This document shows, in pieces, positions 32,746 to 43,978 of a DNA stretch of 64,000 nucleotides; the first letter of the stretch is position 1, and each line of letters begins with the position of its first letter. The stretch comes from Dactylosporangium fulvum (GTDB lineage: Bacteria > Actinomycetota > Actinomycetes > Mycobacteriales > Micromonosporaceae). Under the pieces are notes generated by a model. It did not search any database, was not told where the DNA came from, and saw only the letters and a program-made list of their open reading frames with translations. A program made the translations under genes and the position numbers. The stretch covers positions 6,348,501 through 6,412,500 of the forward strand of contig NZ_CP073720.1 of the NCBI RefSeq assembly GCF_025137375.1, read 5' to 3'.

Positions 32746-33789
32746 ATGGCGACGATCGGTGACGTGGCAAGGCAGGCGGGGGTGTCTCCGAGCACCGTCT
32801 CCTACGTCCTGAGCGGCAAGCGGACCATCTCGGAGGAGACGCGGCAGCGGGTCCTCGCCGCGATCGAGGTGCTCGGCTATCATCCGCATGCGGGCGCCCG
32901 GGCGCTGGCGAGCAACCGTTCCAACGTCATCGCGCTCATCGTGCCGCTCTACACGGGGCTGTATGTGCCGGTGCTCATGCAGTTCGTGATCTCCGTCGTC
33001 ACCGCGGCGCGCCGGTTCGACCACAACGTGCTGCTGCTCACGCAGGACGAGGGCGAGAAGGGGCTGGAACGGGTCGCGGCCAGCGCACTTGCCGACGCGC
33101 TCATCGTCATGGACGTCGAGCTGCACGACCGGCGCCTGCCGCGGCTGCGGTCGCTGGGCCGGCCGTCGGTGCTCATCGGGTTTCCGGCCGAGGCCGAGGG
33201 GCTCACCTGCATCGACCTCGACTTCGCGGCGGCCGGCGCGGCCTGCGTCGACCACCTGGCCGACCTCGGCCACACGTGTGTCGCCCTGCTGGGTTCGCCG
33301 CCGCAGGTGTACGAGCGGGAGCTCGGCTTCGCCAGCCGCACCGCCGCCGGCTTCGACGAGGCCCGGCACCGGCGCGGGCTGCGCGGCACGACGGTGCCCT
33401 GCGAGCCGACGCCCGCCGCGGTGCTCGAGACCGTCAAGGGCCTGCTCGAGCGCTACCCCGACCTGACCGGTGTGGTCGTGCACAACGAGCCGACCGTGCC
33501 GCCGCTGCTGGAGGCGTTCGAGGCGCTCGGCCGCCGGGTGCCCGAGGACGTGTCGGTCGTGGCGATCTGCCCCGACGACGTCGCCGAGCGGGTGCGGCCC
33601 CGGCTCACGTCGGTGAACATCCCGGCGGAGGAGGTCGGGCAGCGGGCGGTGGAGCTGGTCATCGCCAAGCTCGAGGGCCGCGGCGTGCCGGAGGCGACGC
33701 TGCTGCCCCCGGCGCTGACCGCACGCGACAGCGCCGCCGCGGCCGGGCACACGCCCAAGCCGCGACGGCGCCGTCAACCACACCCCTAG
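32746..33789 (+). CDS. LacI-family transcriptional regulator
   Basis: A 347-residue regulator. The N-terminal helix-turn-helix and hinge are classic: TIGDVARQAGVSPSTVSYVLSGKRTISEETRQRV, then ALASNRSNVIALIVP, leading into the periplasmic-binding-like effector domain (VDHLADLGHTCVALLGSPP; RRVPEDVSVVAICPDDVAERVRPRLTSVNIPAEEVG). The basic C-terminal tail is short. It probably controls a sugar-uptake or catabolic operon, but no sugar gene is adjacent, and it is divergent from ligA. ATG with GGAG four bases before. Confidence 0.92.
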   Translation: MATIGDVARQAGVSPSTVSYVLSGKRTISEETRQRVLAAIEVLGYHPHAGARALASNRSNVIALIVPLYTGLYVPVLMQFVISVVTAARRFDHNVLLLTQDEGEKGLERVAASALADALIVMDVELHDRRLPRLRSLGRPSVLIGFPAEAEGLTCIDLDFAAAGAACVDHLADLGHTCVALLGSPPQVYERELGFASRTAAGFDEARHRRGLRGTTVPCEPTPAAVLETVKGLLERYPDLTGVVVHNEPTVPPLLEAFEALGRRVPEDVSVVAICPDDVAERVRPRLTSVNIPAEEVGQRAVELVIAKLEGRGVPEATLLPPALTARDSAAAAGHTPKPRRRRQPHP

Positions 33790-33843
33790 AACACAAGCCG
33801 CACCCACCCCTGGAACAAAGCCGTGCCCGGCGATCCGGGAAAC

Positions 33844-34959
33844 CTACGCTCCGGGCCGGCTCATCAGGGCGAGGTGCAGCGCCAGCCGCTCGTCGGGGTC
33901 GTCCAGCCGGGCGCCGAACAGGTCCCGAAGCTTGCGCAACCGGTAGCGCACCGTCTGGGGATGCGTGTGCAGCGCCTGCGCCGCGGGGATCACCTGGCCC
34001 TGGGACCGTAACCACGCCAGCAGCGTGTCGGCCAACGGGCGGCGGGCCGCCGGCGTCAGCGCGTCGAGCGGGCCCAGCACGCGGTCGGCGAGCCGGTCCG
34101 ACACACCCGGCTCCCACGACAGCAGCAGTCGCACGAGATGGTCGTCGCAGGACACCACGCCGTCCGGCAGACCGCCCGCGTGCTGCAGGTCCAGGGCCCT
34201 CCTCGAGATCCGGTACGACATGCGCGCCCCGCGCAGGGGGACGACCGGGCCGACCGCGGCCCTGCGGCCGGCCAGGCCGCGATCCGAAGTGGACGGTCCG
34301 GGGACCACGATCCGCACGGCGCCGTCGATCACCGTCGCGATCGCGTTGCCGCCGACCGCGCGGGCGAGGTGTTCTGCATCGGTCCCGTCGGCGCTCACGA
34401 CGCAGACCGTCTCCGGCAGCGTCCAGCGGGCCGCCTCGGCCGCCGCGTGCAGCGCCGCGTCCGCCGGCGGGTCGGGCTGGACCAGCAGGGTGATGAGGCG
34501 CCGCCGGACCATCGCCCAGTCGTGCGCCGCGTCCCGCTGCTCGTCGAGGTAGCCCTCCGCCGCCGCACCGGCGAGCGCGTCGACGTAGCCGAAGAGCGCG
34601 GCGGCGGTCCCGTACAGGTCGCCGGGGGCGAGCGGGCCGGGGTGCTCGACGAGGAATGCCCAGATCGCCTGGGCACCGACGGTCAGGATCGAGCGCAGCG
34701 CGTCGACGCGGTGGCCCTCGCGGAACTCGGTCCGGCCGAGCTCGCGGAACACGGCGCGGGTCGCGGTCAGGTCGGTGTCCTGCGCGCCGGACACGAACGT
34801 GTCGACCGCCGTCTCCACGCCGAGCGTGAGCCCGCGGCCCTGTCCGCCGGTCAGCGAACGGCCCTGGCCGCGCATCGCCTCGCGGACGACCGCCAGGACC
34901 CGGGCCTGCAACTGCGGCCGCAGGGCGCGCAACTGGTCCGCGGATGGATGCGTCAGCAC
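33844..34959 (-). CDS. PucR/CdaR-type helix-turn-helix regulator
   Basis: A 371-residue regulator. The C-terminal 60 residues are the PucR_C HTH_30 domain: LADTLLAWLRSQGQVIPAAQALHTHPQTVRYRLRKLRDLFG, then DDPDERLALHLAL. The N-terminal part resembles RsbRD-like and GGDEF-derived sensory segments of that family. It is divergent from a FAD dehydrogenase gene with a palindrome in the gap, so it likely regulates that gene and itself. Confidence 0.88.
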   Translation of the reverse strand: MLTHPSADQLRALRPQLQARVLAVVREAMRGQGRSLTGGQGRGLTLGVETAVDTFVSGAQDTDLTATRAVFRELGRTEFREGHRVDALRSILTVGAQAIWAFLVEHPGPLAPGDLYGTAAALFGYVDALAGAAAEGYLDEQRDAAHDWAMVRRRLITLLVQPDPPADAALHAAAEAARWTLPETVCVVSADGTDAEHLARAVGGNAIATVIDGAVRIVVPGPSTSDRGLAGRRAAVGPVVPLRGARMSYRISRRALDLQHAGGLPDGVVSCDDHLVRLLLSWEPGVSDRLADRVLGPLDALTPAARRPLADTLLAWLRSQGQVIPAAQALHTHPQTVRYRLRKLRDLFGARLDDPDERLALHLALMSRPGA

Positions 34960-34973
34960 GTACGACCCCCGAA

Positions 34974-34993
34974 TTTGTCACGGCGATGACAAA
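34974..34993. promoter_or_regulatory. Operator candidate between pucR-like and FAD-dehydrogenase genes
   Basis: TTTGTCA-CGGCGA-TGACAAA, a perfect 7-base inverted repeat with a 6-base centre, starts 15 bases upstream of the regulator ATG. This is a good size for a HTH dimer site. A second AT-rich phrase (CACGATTTTGGCACGATCAT) lies closer to the dehydrogenase. Confidence 0.5.
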
Positions 34994-35057
34994 ACAGCGC
35001 CGGAATTGTGCTCCCGGCACCACGATTTTGGCACGATCATGCGCTTAGCCTGAGGCC

Positions 35058-36686
<1,629 letters not shown>

Positions 36687-36727
36687 GCGGAGGCTGCCGT
36701 CACGATCTGCCGGTAAAGTCCGCTCCC

Positions 36728-38056
<1,329 letters not shown>

Positions 38057-38080
38057 CCGCACGTTGTGCCCGGCGATTTG

Positions 38081-38938
38081 TCAGATGTTCGCGCAGTCCG
38101 GGGGTGCCGTCGGGAGCGCCCCCGGCTCGCCGTCCCGGGCCGGGACCGGCAGCGGGGTGTGGTCGACCGTATATGCGGTCATCGACAGCGAACCGTATGC
38201 ATAACCGTCGACGAGCACGTCCGTGCGGGCCGGCGTGCCGCCGGCCAGTCCGGCGACGTAGAGCAGCGGGATGAAGTGGTCGGGGGTCGGGACCGCCCGG
38301 GCGAAGTCGAGGTGGCCGTCCATCGCGGCCACCTCGGCCGGGTCCTCCAGCATGAGTGCCCGGACCTGCTCGTCGAAGCGCTGCGCCCAGTCGAAGCCGC
38401 TGTCCGGCCGGTCGCGGTCCACCCCGCCCAGATTGTGCACCACGTTGCCGCTGCCCATGATGAGCACGCCGCGGTCGCGCAGCGGTGCCAGCTTCGCGCC
38501 GAGCTCCAGGTGGTAGTCGAAGGGCTTGGAGGCGTTGATGGACAGCTGGACCACCGGGATGTCCGCGTCCGGGAAGGCGTGACACAGCACCGACCAGGTG
38601 CCGTGGTCGAGCCCCCAGCTGTCGACGTCGTGCCCGACCCAGGTGGGCTTGACCACCTCCGCGACCTCGTCGGCCAGCTCGGGCGCGCCCGGCGCCGGGT
38701 ACCGCACGTCGAAGAGCCGCTGCGGGAAGCCGTAGAAGTCGTGGATCGTGCGCGGCCGGGACATGGCGGTGACCGCCGTCGCGTTGATGTACCAGTGTGC
38801 GGAGACGACCAGGATCGCCCGCGGGCGGGGCACGGAGGCGCCGAACGCCCGCCACGCCTCGGTGTACCGGTTGTGCTCGAGCGTGTTCATCGGGCTGCCG
38901 TGGCCGATGAACGCCGCCGGCATCCGCATCTGTTCCAT
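38081..38938 (-). CDS. ygiD: DODA-type extradiol ring-opening dioxygenase
   Basis: A 285-residue class III extradiol dioxygenase of the LigB/YgiD type. Metal ligands are visible in AAFIGHGSPMN, VVSAHWYIN and GLDHGTWSVL; MGSGNVVHNL and DHFIPLLYVAG are further conserved sites. Related enzymes open 4,5-DOPA or other catechols using Fe2+ or Zn2+ and O2; the E. coli homologue is YgiD. The ATG codon at 38938 leads directly into the N-terminal strand. It is divergent from a histidine kinase gene. Confidence 0.9.
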   Translation of the reverse strand: MEQMRMPAAFIGHGSPMNTLEHNRYTEAWRAFGASVPRPRAILVVSAHWYINATAVTAMSRPRTIHDFYGFPQRLFDVRYPAPGAPELADEVAEVVKPTWVGHDVDSWGLDHGTWSVLCHAFPDADIPVVQLSINASKPFDYHLELGAKLAPLRDRGVLIMGSGNVVHNLGGVDRDRPDSGFDWAQRFDEQVRALMLEDPAEVAAMDGHLDFARAVPTPDHFIPLLYVAGLAGGTPARTDVLVDGYAYGSLSMTAYTVDHTPLPVPARDGEPGALPTAPPDCANI

Positions 38939-38979
38939 GCTGCCAAGCGTAGAACGCTCCGGTGCCGTACCGTGCTCGC

Positions 38980-40461
38980 GTGACAGGAAGGTGGCGGCTC
39001 ACGAGCCAGCGGCTGTTCGCCCTGACGCTCGGGGCGATGGTCGCGCTCATCGTGCTCGGCTCGGTGGCCGGCGCCGTCACGCTGTCGGACACGGCGAAGG
39101 TCTCCGACCGGCTCCAGGACCGCATCTCCCCCGCCGGCACCGCCGTCGTCCAGCTCGGCGTGGCCCTGGTCGACCAGGAGACCGGCGTGCGCGGCTACCT
39201 GCTCTCCGGCGACCGCCAGTTCCTCGTCCCCTACGACACGGGCATCAAGACCGAGCAGCGGATGGTTGAGCAGCTGCGACAGTTCCTGCGGGACGAACCG
39301 GTGGCGCTGGCCGACGTCGAACGGCTCGCCCGGGACGCCGAACGCTGGCGCAGCGGCTACGCCGAGCCGCTGATCGCCGCCAAGGACCCCCGCTCGCCGC
39401 TGGTGGAGACCGGCAAGGCCGCGTTCGACAGGCTACGGGCCGGCCTCGCCACCCTGCAGCGTGACGTCGAGGCCGCGCGGACAGCCGGACGGAGCGCGCT
39501 GGCCGACGCCCGCGAGCGGCGCGACACGATCCTCCTGGTCATCATCGGCGGCCTGCTCGCCGGCCTGGCCGCCATCGCGGTGCTGCTCCAGTCGGCGGTC
39601 CTGCGACCCCTGCAGGAGCTGCGTGCCTCGGTCCGACGGGTCGCCGACGGCGACTTCGACCACCGCCTCCCGTCGCCGGGCCCGCCCGACCTCGCCGAGC
39701 TGGCCGCCGACGTCGAGGCGATGCGCGACCGGGTCGTCGCCGCCCTCGCCGAGAGCCGGTCGACCGAGGAGCAGCTGCGCCGCTCCAACTCCGACCTCGA
39801 GCAGTTCGCCTACGTCGCGTCGCACGACCTGCAGGAACCGCTGCGGAAGATCGCCTCCTTCTGTCAGATGCTGCAGCGGCGGTACGGTGACCAGCTCGAC
39901 GACCGGGCCCGGCAGTACATCGCCTTCGCCGTCGACGGCGCCACCCGCATGCAGGCGCTCATCAACGACCTGCTGGCGTTCTCGCGGGTCGGCCGGGTCT
40001 ACGACAACGTCGTGGACGTCGACCTGGCCAGGACGTTCGCCCGCGTGCGGTCCGACCTGGCCGACGCCGACGCGGTCGTCGACTGCGCCCCGCTGCCGGT
40101 CGTGCAGGGTGACCCGACGCTGCTGTCGATGCTCTGGCAGAACCTGCTCTCCAACGCGGTGAAGTTCGGCAAGCCCGGCGAGCCGCCGCGGATCACCGTG
40201 GCCGCCGAGCGCGAGGACGCCGAGTGGCGCTTCGCCGTGCAGGACCGCGGCATCGGCATCGAGCCGCAGTTCAACGAGAAGATCTTCGTCATCTTCCAGC
40301 GGCTCCACCCGCGTGACGTCTACTCGGGCACCGGCATCGGCCTGGCGATCTGCAAGCGGATCGTCGAGCACCACGGCGGCCGGATCTGGCTCGACCAGCA
40401 GTACGCGGACGGCGCCCGCATCTGCTTCACCCTCCCGGCGACGGCGGACGCGCCTGCGTGA
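38980..40461 (+). CDS. Membrane histidine kinase with CHASE3, HAMP, HisKA
   Basis: A 493-residue sensor kinase. One helix at the N-terminus (LFALTLGAMVALIVLGSVAG), a CHASE3 extracytoplasmic domain (LVDQETGVRGYLLSGDRQFL), a second helix (ILLVIIGGLLAGLAAIAVLL), HAMP, then HisKA with FAYVASHDLQEPLRKIASF, the phytochrome-like H box, and HATPase (NLLSNAVKFG; DRGIGIE; GTGIGLAICKRIVEHHGG). TACCGT (38968-38973) is six bases before the GTG, so the transcript is probably leaderless. No response regulator is adjacent. Confidence 0.93.
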   Translation: MTGRWRLTSQRLFALTLGAMVALIVLGSVAGAVTLSDTAKVSDRLQDRISPAGTAVVQLGVALVDQETGVRGYLLSGDRQFLVPYDTGIKTEQRMVEQLRQFLRDEPVALADVERLARDAERWRSGYAEPLIAAKDPRSPLVETGKAAFDRLRAGLATLQRDVEAARTAGRSALADARERRDTILLVIIGGLLAGLAAIAVLLQSAVLRPLQELRASVRRVADGDFDHRLPSPGPPDLAELAADVEAMRDRVVAALAESRSTEEQLRRSNSDLEQFAYVASHDLQEPLRKIASFCQMLQRRYGDQLDDRARQYIAFAVDGATRMQALINDLLAFSRVGRVYDNVVDVDLARTFARVRSDLADADAVVDCAPLPVVQGDPTLLSMLWQNLLSNAVKFGKPGEPPRITVAAEREDAEWRFAVQDRGIGIEPQFNEKIFVIFQRLHPRDVYSGTGIGLAICKRIVEHHGGRIWLDQQYADGARICFTLPATADAPA

Positions 40462-40545
40462 CGCTCAGCAGGCCGGCCGGTGATGATCTTCCCCGGGTAG
40501 ACGGTCTCGCGGCCGACCAGCTCCGGCCGTTCCGCAACCGCCGCG

Positions 40546-41223
40546 CTATTTGCCGCCCTCCGGCGCCCCGTCGGCCGTCATCGCGCCCTGGCCCGGCACG
40601 GCGGGCAGGAACACGTGCGCGTGGCCGTGCCCGGCGTCGACGTTGAGCTGGTCAAGCTGGGTCCCGCCGACCGCCCAGGTGGCGACGGCGACGTCACGCA
40701 ACTGCCCGGCGAGGGCGACCAGCCCGGGCCGGGTCTCGGCGGGCGCCTGCAAGGCCTGGGCGTAGGCGACCACCGCCTGGTCGAGGCCGCGGACCGCGGT
40801 GGCGAATCCGGAGCGGGCGATGTTGACGCCGGTGCCCGCCGACGGCGGGTCGGCGAACTGCTCGACCGCCTTCTGGGTGGTCGTCCGCCACCCGGCGACG
40901 GTCACCGCGGTCGCCTCCTGGCCGGGCGCGGCGCCCTTGCCGGGCGGCACCGCCGCCGCGAACCCGTCGAGGACCGGCGCGAGTGTGTCGCGGACCTGGC
41001 GGGCCTGCTCGGTCAGCGCCACGATCTGCTGCGCGTCGCGCCGCGCGTCGGCCGCGCGCAGTTCGTCGATCTTCTGCTGGGTGTCGGAGCGCGGGTCCGC
41101 GGTGGCCGCGCCGATCGGCCCGGCGAGGAGCGCACCGGCGGCGAACGCCACCACGATCCACACCCAGTGCAGACCGGCCTTGCGCGGTGGGGGCGACGTC
41201 TTCTTGGGGGCTGGGCGGGGCAC
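40546..41223 (-). CDS. Single-pass membrane protein, unknown function
   Basis: A 225-residue protein with a Pro/Lys-rich cytoplasmic start, one membrane helix (WVWIVVAFAAGALLAGPIGA), then about 170 residues of helical extracytoplasmic sequence and a Gly-rich C-terminus that includes GHGHAH. The GTG at 41223 is preceded by GGAGGAG. I do not recognise the family; it looks like a generic anchored actinobacterial exported protein. Confidence 0.7.
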   Translation of the reverse strand: MPRPAPKKTSPPPRKAGLHWVWIVVAFAAGALLAGPIGAATADPRSDTQQKIDELRAADARRDAQQIVALTEQARQVRDTLAPVLDGFAAAVPPGKGAAPGQEATAVTVAGWRTTTQKAVEQFADPPSAGTGVNIARSGFATAVRGLDQAVVAYAQALQAPAETRPGLVALAGQLRDVAVATWAVGGTQLDQLNVDAGHGHAHVFLPAVPGQGAMTADGAPEGGK

Positions 41224-41364
41224 GGCACTCCTCCGGAAGGGGCGGCCCGCCGCGGCCACCGATGCTCAGCCGGCGCTCCCGCCGAGGAGACCGGCACCGC
41301 CGACACCTTACGCGGCGCCGAGCCGGCGGATCCAGCACGCGCCGGCGAGAGTGCGAAACGCCGA

Positions 41365-41400
41365 CCGCGGCCGGCAGCACGACGGTGCTGCCGGCCGCGG
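41365..41400. terminator. Strong hairpin terminator behind the SCO5389-family gene
   Basis: A perfect 16-base stem, CCGCGGCCGGCAGCAC (41365-41380) with GTGCTGCCGGCCGCGG (41385-41400) and loop GACG, 61 bases beyond the stop codon at 41461. Position and strength fit a transcription terminator, although there is no T-tract. Confidence 0.65.
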
Positions 41401-41460
41401 CGAGGAAACGCCGGTGAGCTGTCACGGCTCAGACAGCATCAGCACGGATGCAGGACCGGC

Positions 41461-41853
41461 TCAGCAGTCACGCAACTCCGGCGACTGGTTCAACAGCTGG
41501 CCCCGCGGCGAGATGAAGGCGCGGTACCGCTCGCCGCCGACCGCGGCGGGCGCGAAGGCCGCGACCCGGTGGCAGTTCTGGAAGGCGAGCGTCACCCCGA
41601 AGTGCCGCTCGAGGCCGCCGCGGATCGCGTCGCTGGCCAGTGCCCGCAGCAGCTGCCCGCGCTCGGCCTCGCTCGGCGGCGGGACGCTGTGGTCGGCGAA
41701 CTCGCCGCCGCCGGCGTGCAGGTCGGCGGCGACGCCGCTGATGACCTGCCACGCGTACGGCAGGGAATCCCGGACGCAGGCGACGAACTCGGCGTCGTCG
41801 ACCGGCCCGGCCCCGGCGCGCTCCAGCAGTGTGGTGGGGACGTTCAGGGACAT
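41461..41853 (-). CDS. SCO5389-family protein
   Basis: A 130-residue protein matching the actinobacterial SCO5389 family: LPYAWQVISGVAADL, PPSEAERGQLLRALASDAIRGGLERHFGV, AFQNCHRVAAF and the constant end GQLLNQSPELRDC. Function unknown. It follows the ParA/CooC-like ATPase gene after 14 bases; this pairing recurs in actinomycetes and suggests a common process. ATG at 41853 with GAAGGAGAG upstream. Confidence 0.88.
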   Translation of the reverse strand: MSLNVPTTLLERAGAGPVDDAEFVACVRDSLPYAWQVISGVAADLHAGGGEFADHSVPPPSEAERGQLLRALASDAIRGGLERHFGVTLAFQNCHRVAAFAPAAVGGERYRAFISPRGQLLNQSPELRDC

Positions 41854-41867
41854 ACGGACTCTCCTTC

Positions 41868-42836
41868 TCAACGGACCTCGGCCGGCGCCGGGGCCAGGGT
41901 GAACTTCGGGTCGACCTGGCGGGTCAGGTCCTCGCCGGCGCGGGCGTTGCCCCACGCGAGGGCGTTGCGGACGTGGAATTCGGCGGCCTGTCCGGCGTAC
42001 CGCACCCAGTCCTTGGGCTGCTCGTCCAGCGCGGCGCGCATCGTCTCCAGCGCCGCTACCCCGGCCGGCTCCAGGTCGGCGATCGGCAGGCACCGCCCCC
42101 GCTCGGCGGCCTTGACGAACCCCGAGCGCCCCATCCAGCAGAGCAGGTCGTCGCCGACCTCCGCGCGCAGGAAGGCCACGTCGTCGGCGTCCTCGACCTT
42201 GTTGCCGACGACGACCACCGGGACGTCGTGGTCCCTGGCGTAGCCGACGTACTGCCGGTAGACGCCGACGCTGCGCACGGTGGGTTCGCAGACCAGGAAG
42301 GTGAGGTCGAAGCGGGTGAACAGGCCGGAGGCGAACGAGTCCGCCCCGGCGGTCATGTCCACGACGACGTATTCGCCCGGCCCGTCGACGAGGTGGTTGA
42401 GCAGCAGCTCGACGGCGCCGACCTTGGAGTGGTAGCAGGCGACCCCGAGGTCGTCGGCGGCGAACGGCCCGGTGACCGCCAGCCGCACCCCGCCGACGTC
42501 GGCGACAAGCTTGTCGTACAACGGATTCGGCTCGTCGACGCGCAGCAGCCGCGAGCCCGGCCCGGGCGGCGTGGTCTTCAGCATGGCGTCGGCGGAGGCG
42601 ATCAGCGGGTTGTCCCCGCGAAGATGTTCCTTGATGTCGTACAGGTGGTCGCCGAGCGCCGGCAGCATGGCCGCGACCTCGGCGTCGGCACCGAGCGCGA
42701 CGGCAAGATGCTGGTTGATGTCGGCATCGACGGCGAGCAACGCCCGGGTGTCGTCGAGCGTCCGGAGATGTCTGGCGAAGAGCGCGGCAAGCGTGGTCTT
42801 CCCGCTGCCGCCCTTCCCCACGAAGGCAGCTTTCAC
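41868..42836 (-). CDS. CooC/ParA-like P-loop ATPase
   Basis: A 322-residue cytoplasmic ATPase. Deviant Walker A VGKGGSGKTTLAALFARHL is at residues 6-24, followed by LAVDADINQHLAVALG (Walker A' with Asp) and VVVDMTAGADSFASGLFTRFDLTFLVCEPTVRS, the pattern of CooC/MinD-type ATPases. CooC inserts nickel in CODH; actinobacterial members next to SCO5389 have no known substrate. GTG 42836 is used because the domain begins there; the frame continues upstream. Confidence 0.85.
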   Translation of the reverse strand: MKAAFVGKGGSGKTTLAALFARHLRTLDDTRALLAVDADINQHLAVALGADAEVAAMLPALGDHLYDIKEHLRGDNPLIASADAMLKTTPPGPGSRLLRVDEPNPLYDKLVADVGGVRLAVTGPFAADDLGVACYHSKVGAVELLLNHLVDGPGEYVVVDMTAGADSFASGLFTRFDLTFLVCEPTVRSVGVYRQYVGYARDHDVPVVVVGNKVEDADDVAFLRAEVGDDLLCWMGRSGFVKAAERGRCLPIADLEPAGVAALETMRAALDEQPKDWVRYAGQAAEFHVRNALAWGNARAGEDLTRQVDPKFTLAPAPAEVR

Positions 42837-42963
42837 GCCTTCTTGGTATCGGTTTTCATTTCCATGGTCAAGCGAAACGCGCGGTTTTCCCTCCGCGACG
42901 ACTACCCGGCGGAACCGAGCCGGACGCCGCCAGGACCGGAACGGGCAACTCCTGGCCACGTGC

Positions 42964-42980
42964 GTCATACGTGTCATACG
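42964..42980. promoter_or_regulatory. Tandem repeat at the promoter of the two-gene RHH module
   Basis: GTCATACG occurs at 42964-42971 and again at 42973-42980 with one base between, overlapping TACGCT (42977-42982), which stands six bases before GTG 42989 as a leaderless -10. Such tandem sites are what ribbon-helix-helix autorepressors bind. Confidence 0.5.
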
Positions 42981-42988
42981 CTGATCGC

Positions 42989-43276
42989 GTGGCAGCGTTG
43001 CTCTGGCGGATACCCGCGGCCTGCGAGACCACGGCGACGCTCATCGCGGTGAGTCTCGCCGAGGTTGCCGAGACGTTGGAGGCGCCGCTGCGTGACCAGC
43101 TACGGCTTCGCATCGACAAGGACGTGCTAGCGGTGTATTCGGTGACAGCGGAGCGTCGAGCCGTGGGCGTGCTGCTGTTTCGCCACGACGACTCGTTCGT
43201 GTGGCGAGTGGCGCGGGCCAAGCCGATGAGCGGTACCGAGTTCGAAACCTGGCTCGGGAGGAACAACGATGCATGA
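42989..43276 (+). CDS. Small protein of unknown family, first gene of RHH module
   Basis: A 95-residue protein. A helical N-terminal half (ATLIAVSLAEVAETLEAPLRDQLRLRIDKDVLAVYSVTAERRAV) leads to VGVLLFRHDDSFVWRVARAKPMSG, a beta-rich segment with aromatic and basic residues. It overlaps by 8 bases a gene for an RHH protein. The size, order and overlap are those of a toxin-antitoxin module with the presumed toxin first, but no toxin motif is recognised. The leaderless GTG is preferred; a GTG at 42971 is possible. Confidence 0.6.
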   Translation: MAALLWRIPAACETTATLIAVSLAEVAETLEAPLRDQLRLRIDKDVLAVYSVTAERRAVGVLLFRHDDSFVWRVARAKPMSGTEFETWLGRNNDA

Positions 43277-43556
43277 ACTGCCCGACTTCACCGCCATGAC
43301 CAAGGAAGAGATCGGCGACTGGTTCCTGCACAACGACACCAGTGCGCTGCTGTCGGCGGCGCGGTCGCCGTCCGAACCGTTGATCCAGGTGGACGATCGC
43401 GACGTGCCGGTGATGCGACCGGCGACCTTCCGGCTGCCGCCGTCGATGTTGGACTGGCTGGAGCAGGCGGCCGGCCGCGATCGCGAGGGCAAGTCGGGCA
43501 TCGTGCGACGAGCACTCCAGGAGTACCGCGAACGCCATCAGGGAAGCGTCGCGTAA
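43269..43556 (+). CDS. Ribbon-helix-helix (CopG-like) protein
   Basis: A 95-residue protein. The last 50 residues contain a CopG/Arc-like domain: ATFRLPPSMLDWLEQAAG (strand and helix), GKSGIVRRALQEYRERHQ (second helix). The N-terminal ELPDFTAMTKEEIGDWFLHND is acidic and like the toxin-binding or dimer part of antitoxins. It probably binds the GTCATACG repeats upstream and represses its operon; inferred. Confidence 0.7.
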   Translation: MHELPDFTAMTKEEIGDWFLHNDTSALLSAARSPSEPLIQVDDRDVPVMRPATFRLPPSMLDWLEQAAGRDREGKSGIVRRALQEYRERHQGSVA

Positions 43557-43600
43557 GGCCGGCGGCGACCGGCAGACCGAGATCGTCTGTCCGCTCGGCG

Positions 43601-43867
43601 TCAGCGGACGGTGAAGTCCCGCAGGCCCTCCGGGGGCTCCTCCTGGACGGTCACCTCGGTCACCAGGGCCAGCTCGGGGCCCCGGCCGGCCCAGCGGACC
43701 ATCTGGTCGACCTGGTCGGTCGGGCCCTCGAAGACGGCCTCCACGCGGCCGTCCGGCAGGTTGCGGACCCAGCCGTGCACGGCGGAGTCCCGGGCCATCC
43801 GGCGGCAGGTGTCCCGGAAGTACACCCCCTGCACGCGGCCCGAGACCAGCACCCGTTTGCGGATCAC
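43601..43867 (-). CDS. acyP: Acylphosphatase
   Basis: An 88-residue acylphosphatase. The phosphate-binding loop and catalytic Arg are in GRVQGVYFRDTCRRMA and the catalytic Asn is in GWVRNLPDGRVEAVFEG. It hydrolyses acyl phosphates. It is slightly shorter than the usual 90-95 residues but complete. Convergent with the RHH gene. Confidence 0.93.
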   Translation of the reverse strand: MIRKRVLVSGRVQGVYFRDTCRRMARDSAVHGWVRNLPDGRVEAVFEGPTDQVDQMVRWAGRGPELALVTEVTVQEEPPEGLRDFTVR

Positions 43868-43978
43868 AGCCCGACCGTACCGGAAACCAGGCCTACGGCC
43901 AGCCGACTCCCGCAGCCGGGGCCGCCACCGAGAGGATCTCGCCGCCCTCCGCGACCCGGATCGCGCACGAACGGGGCA

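Noticed and set aside
38980..40461. Idea that the CHASE3 kinase and the ring-opening dioxygenase form a signalling operon
   Set aside because: They are divergent, with separate promoters, and no response regulator links them.
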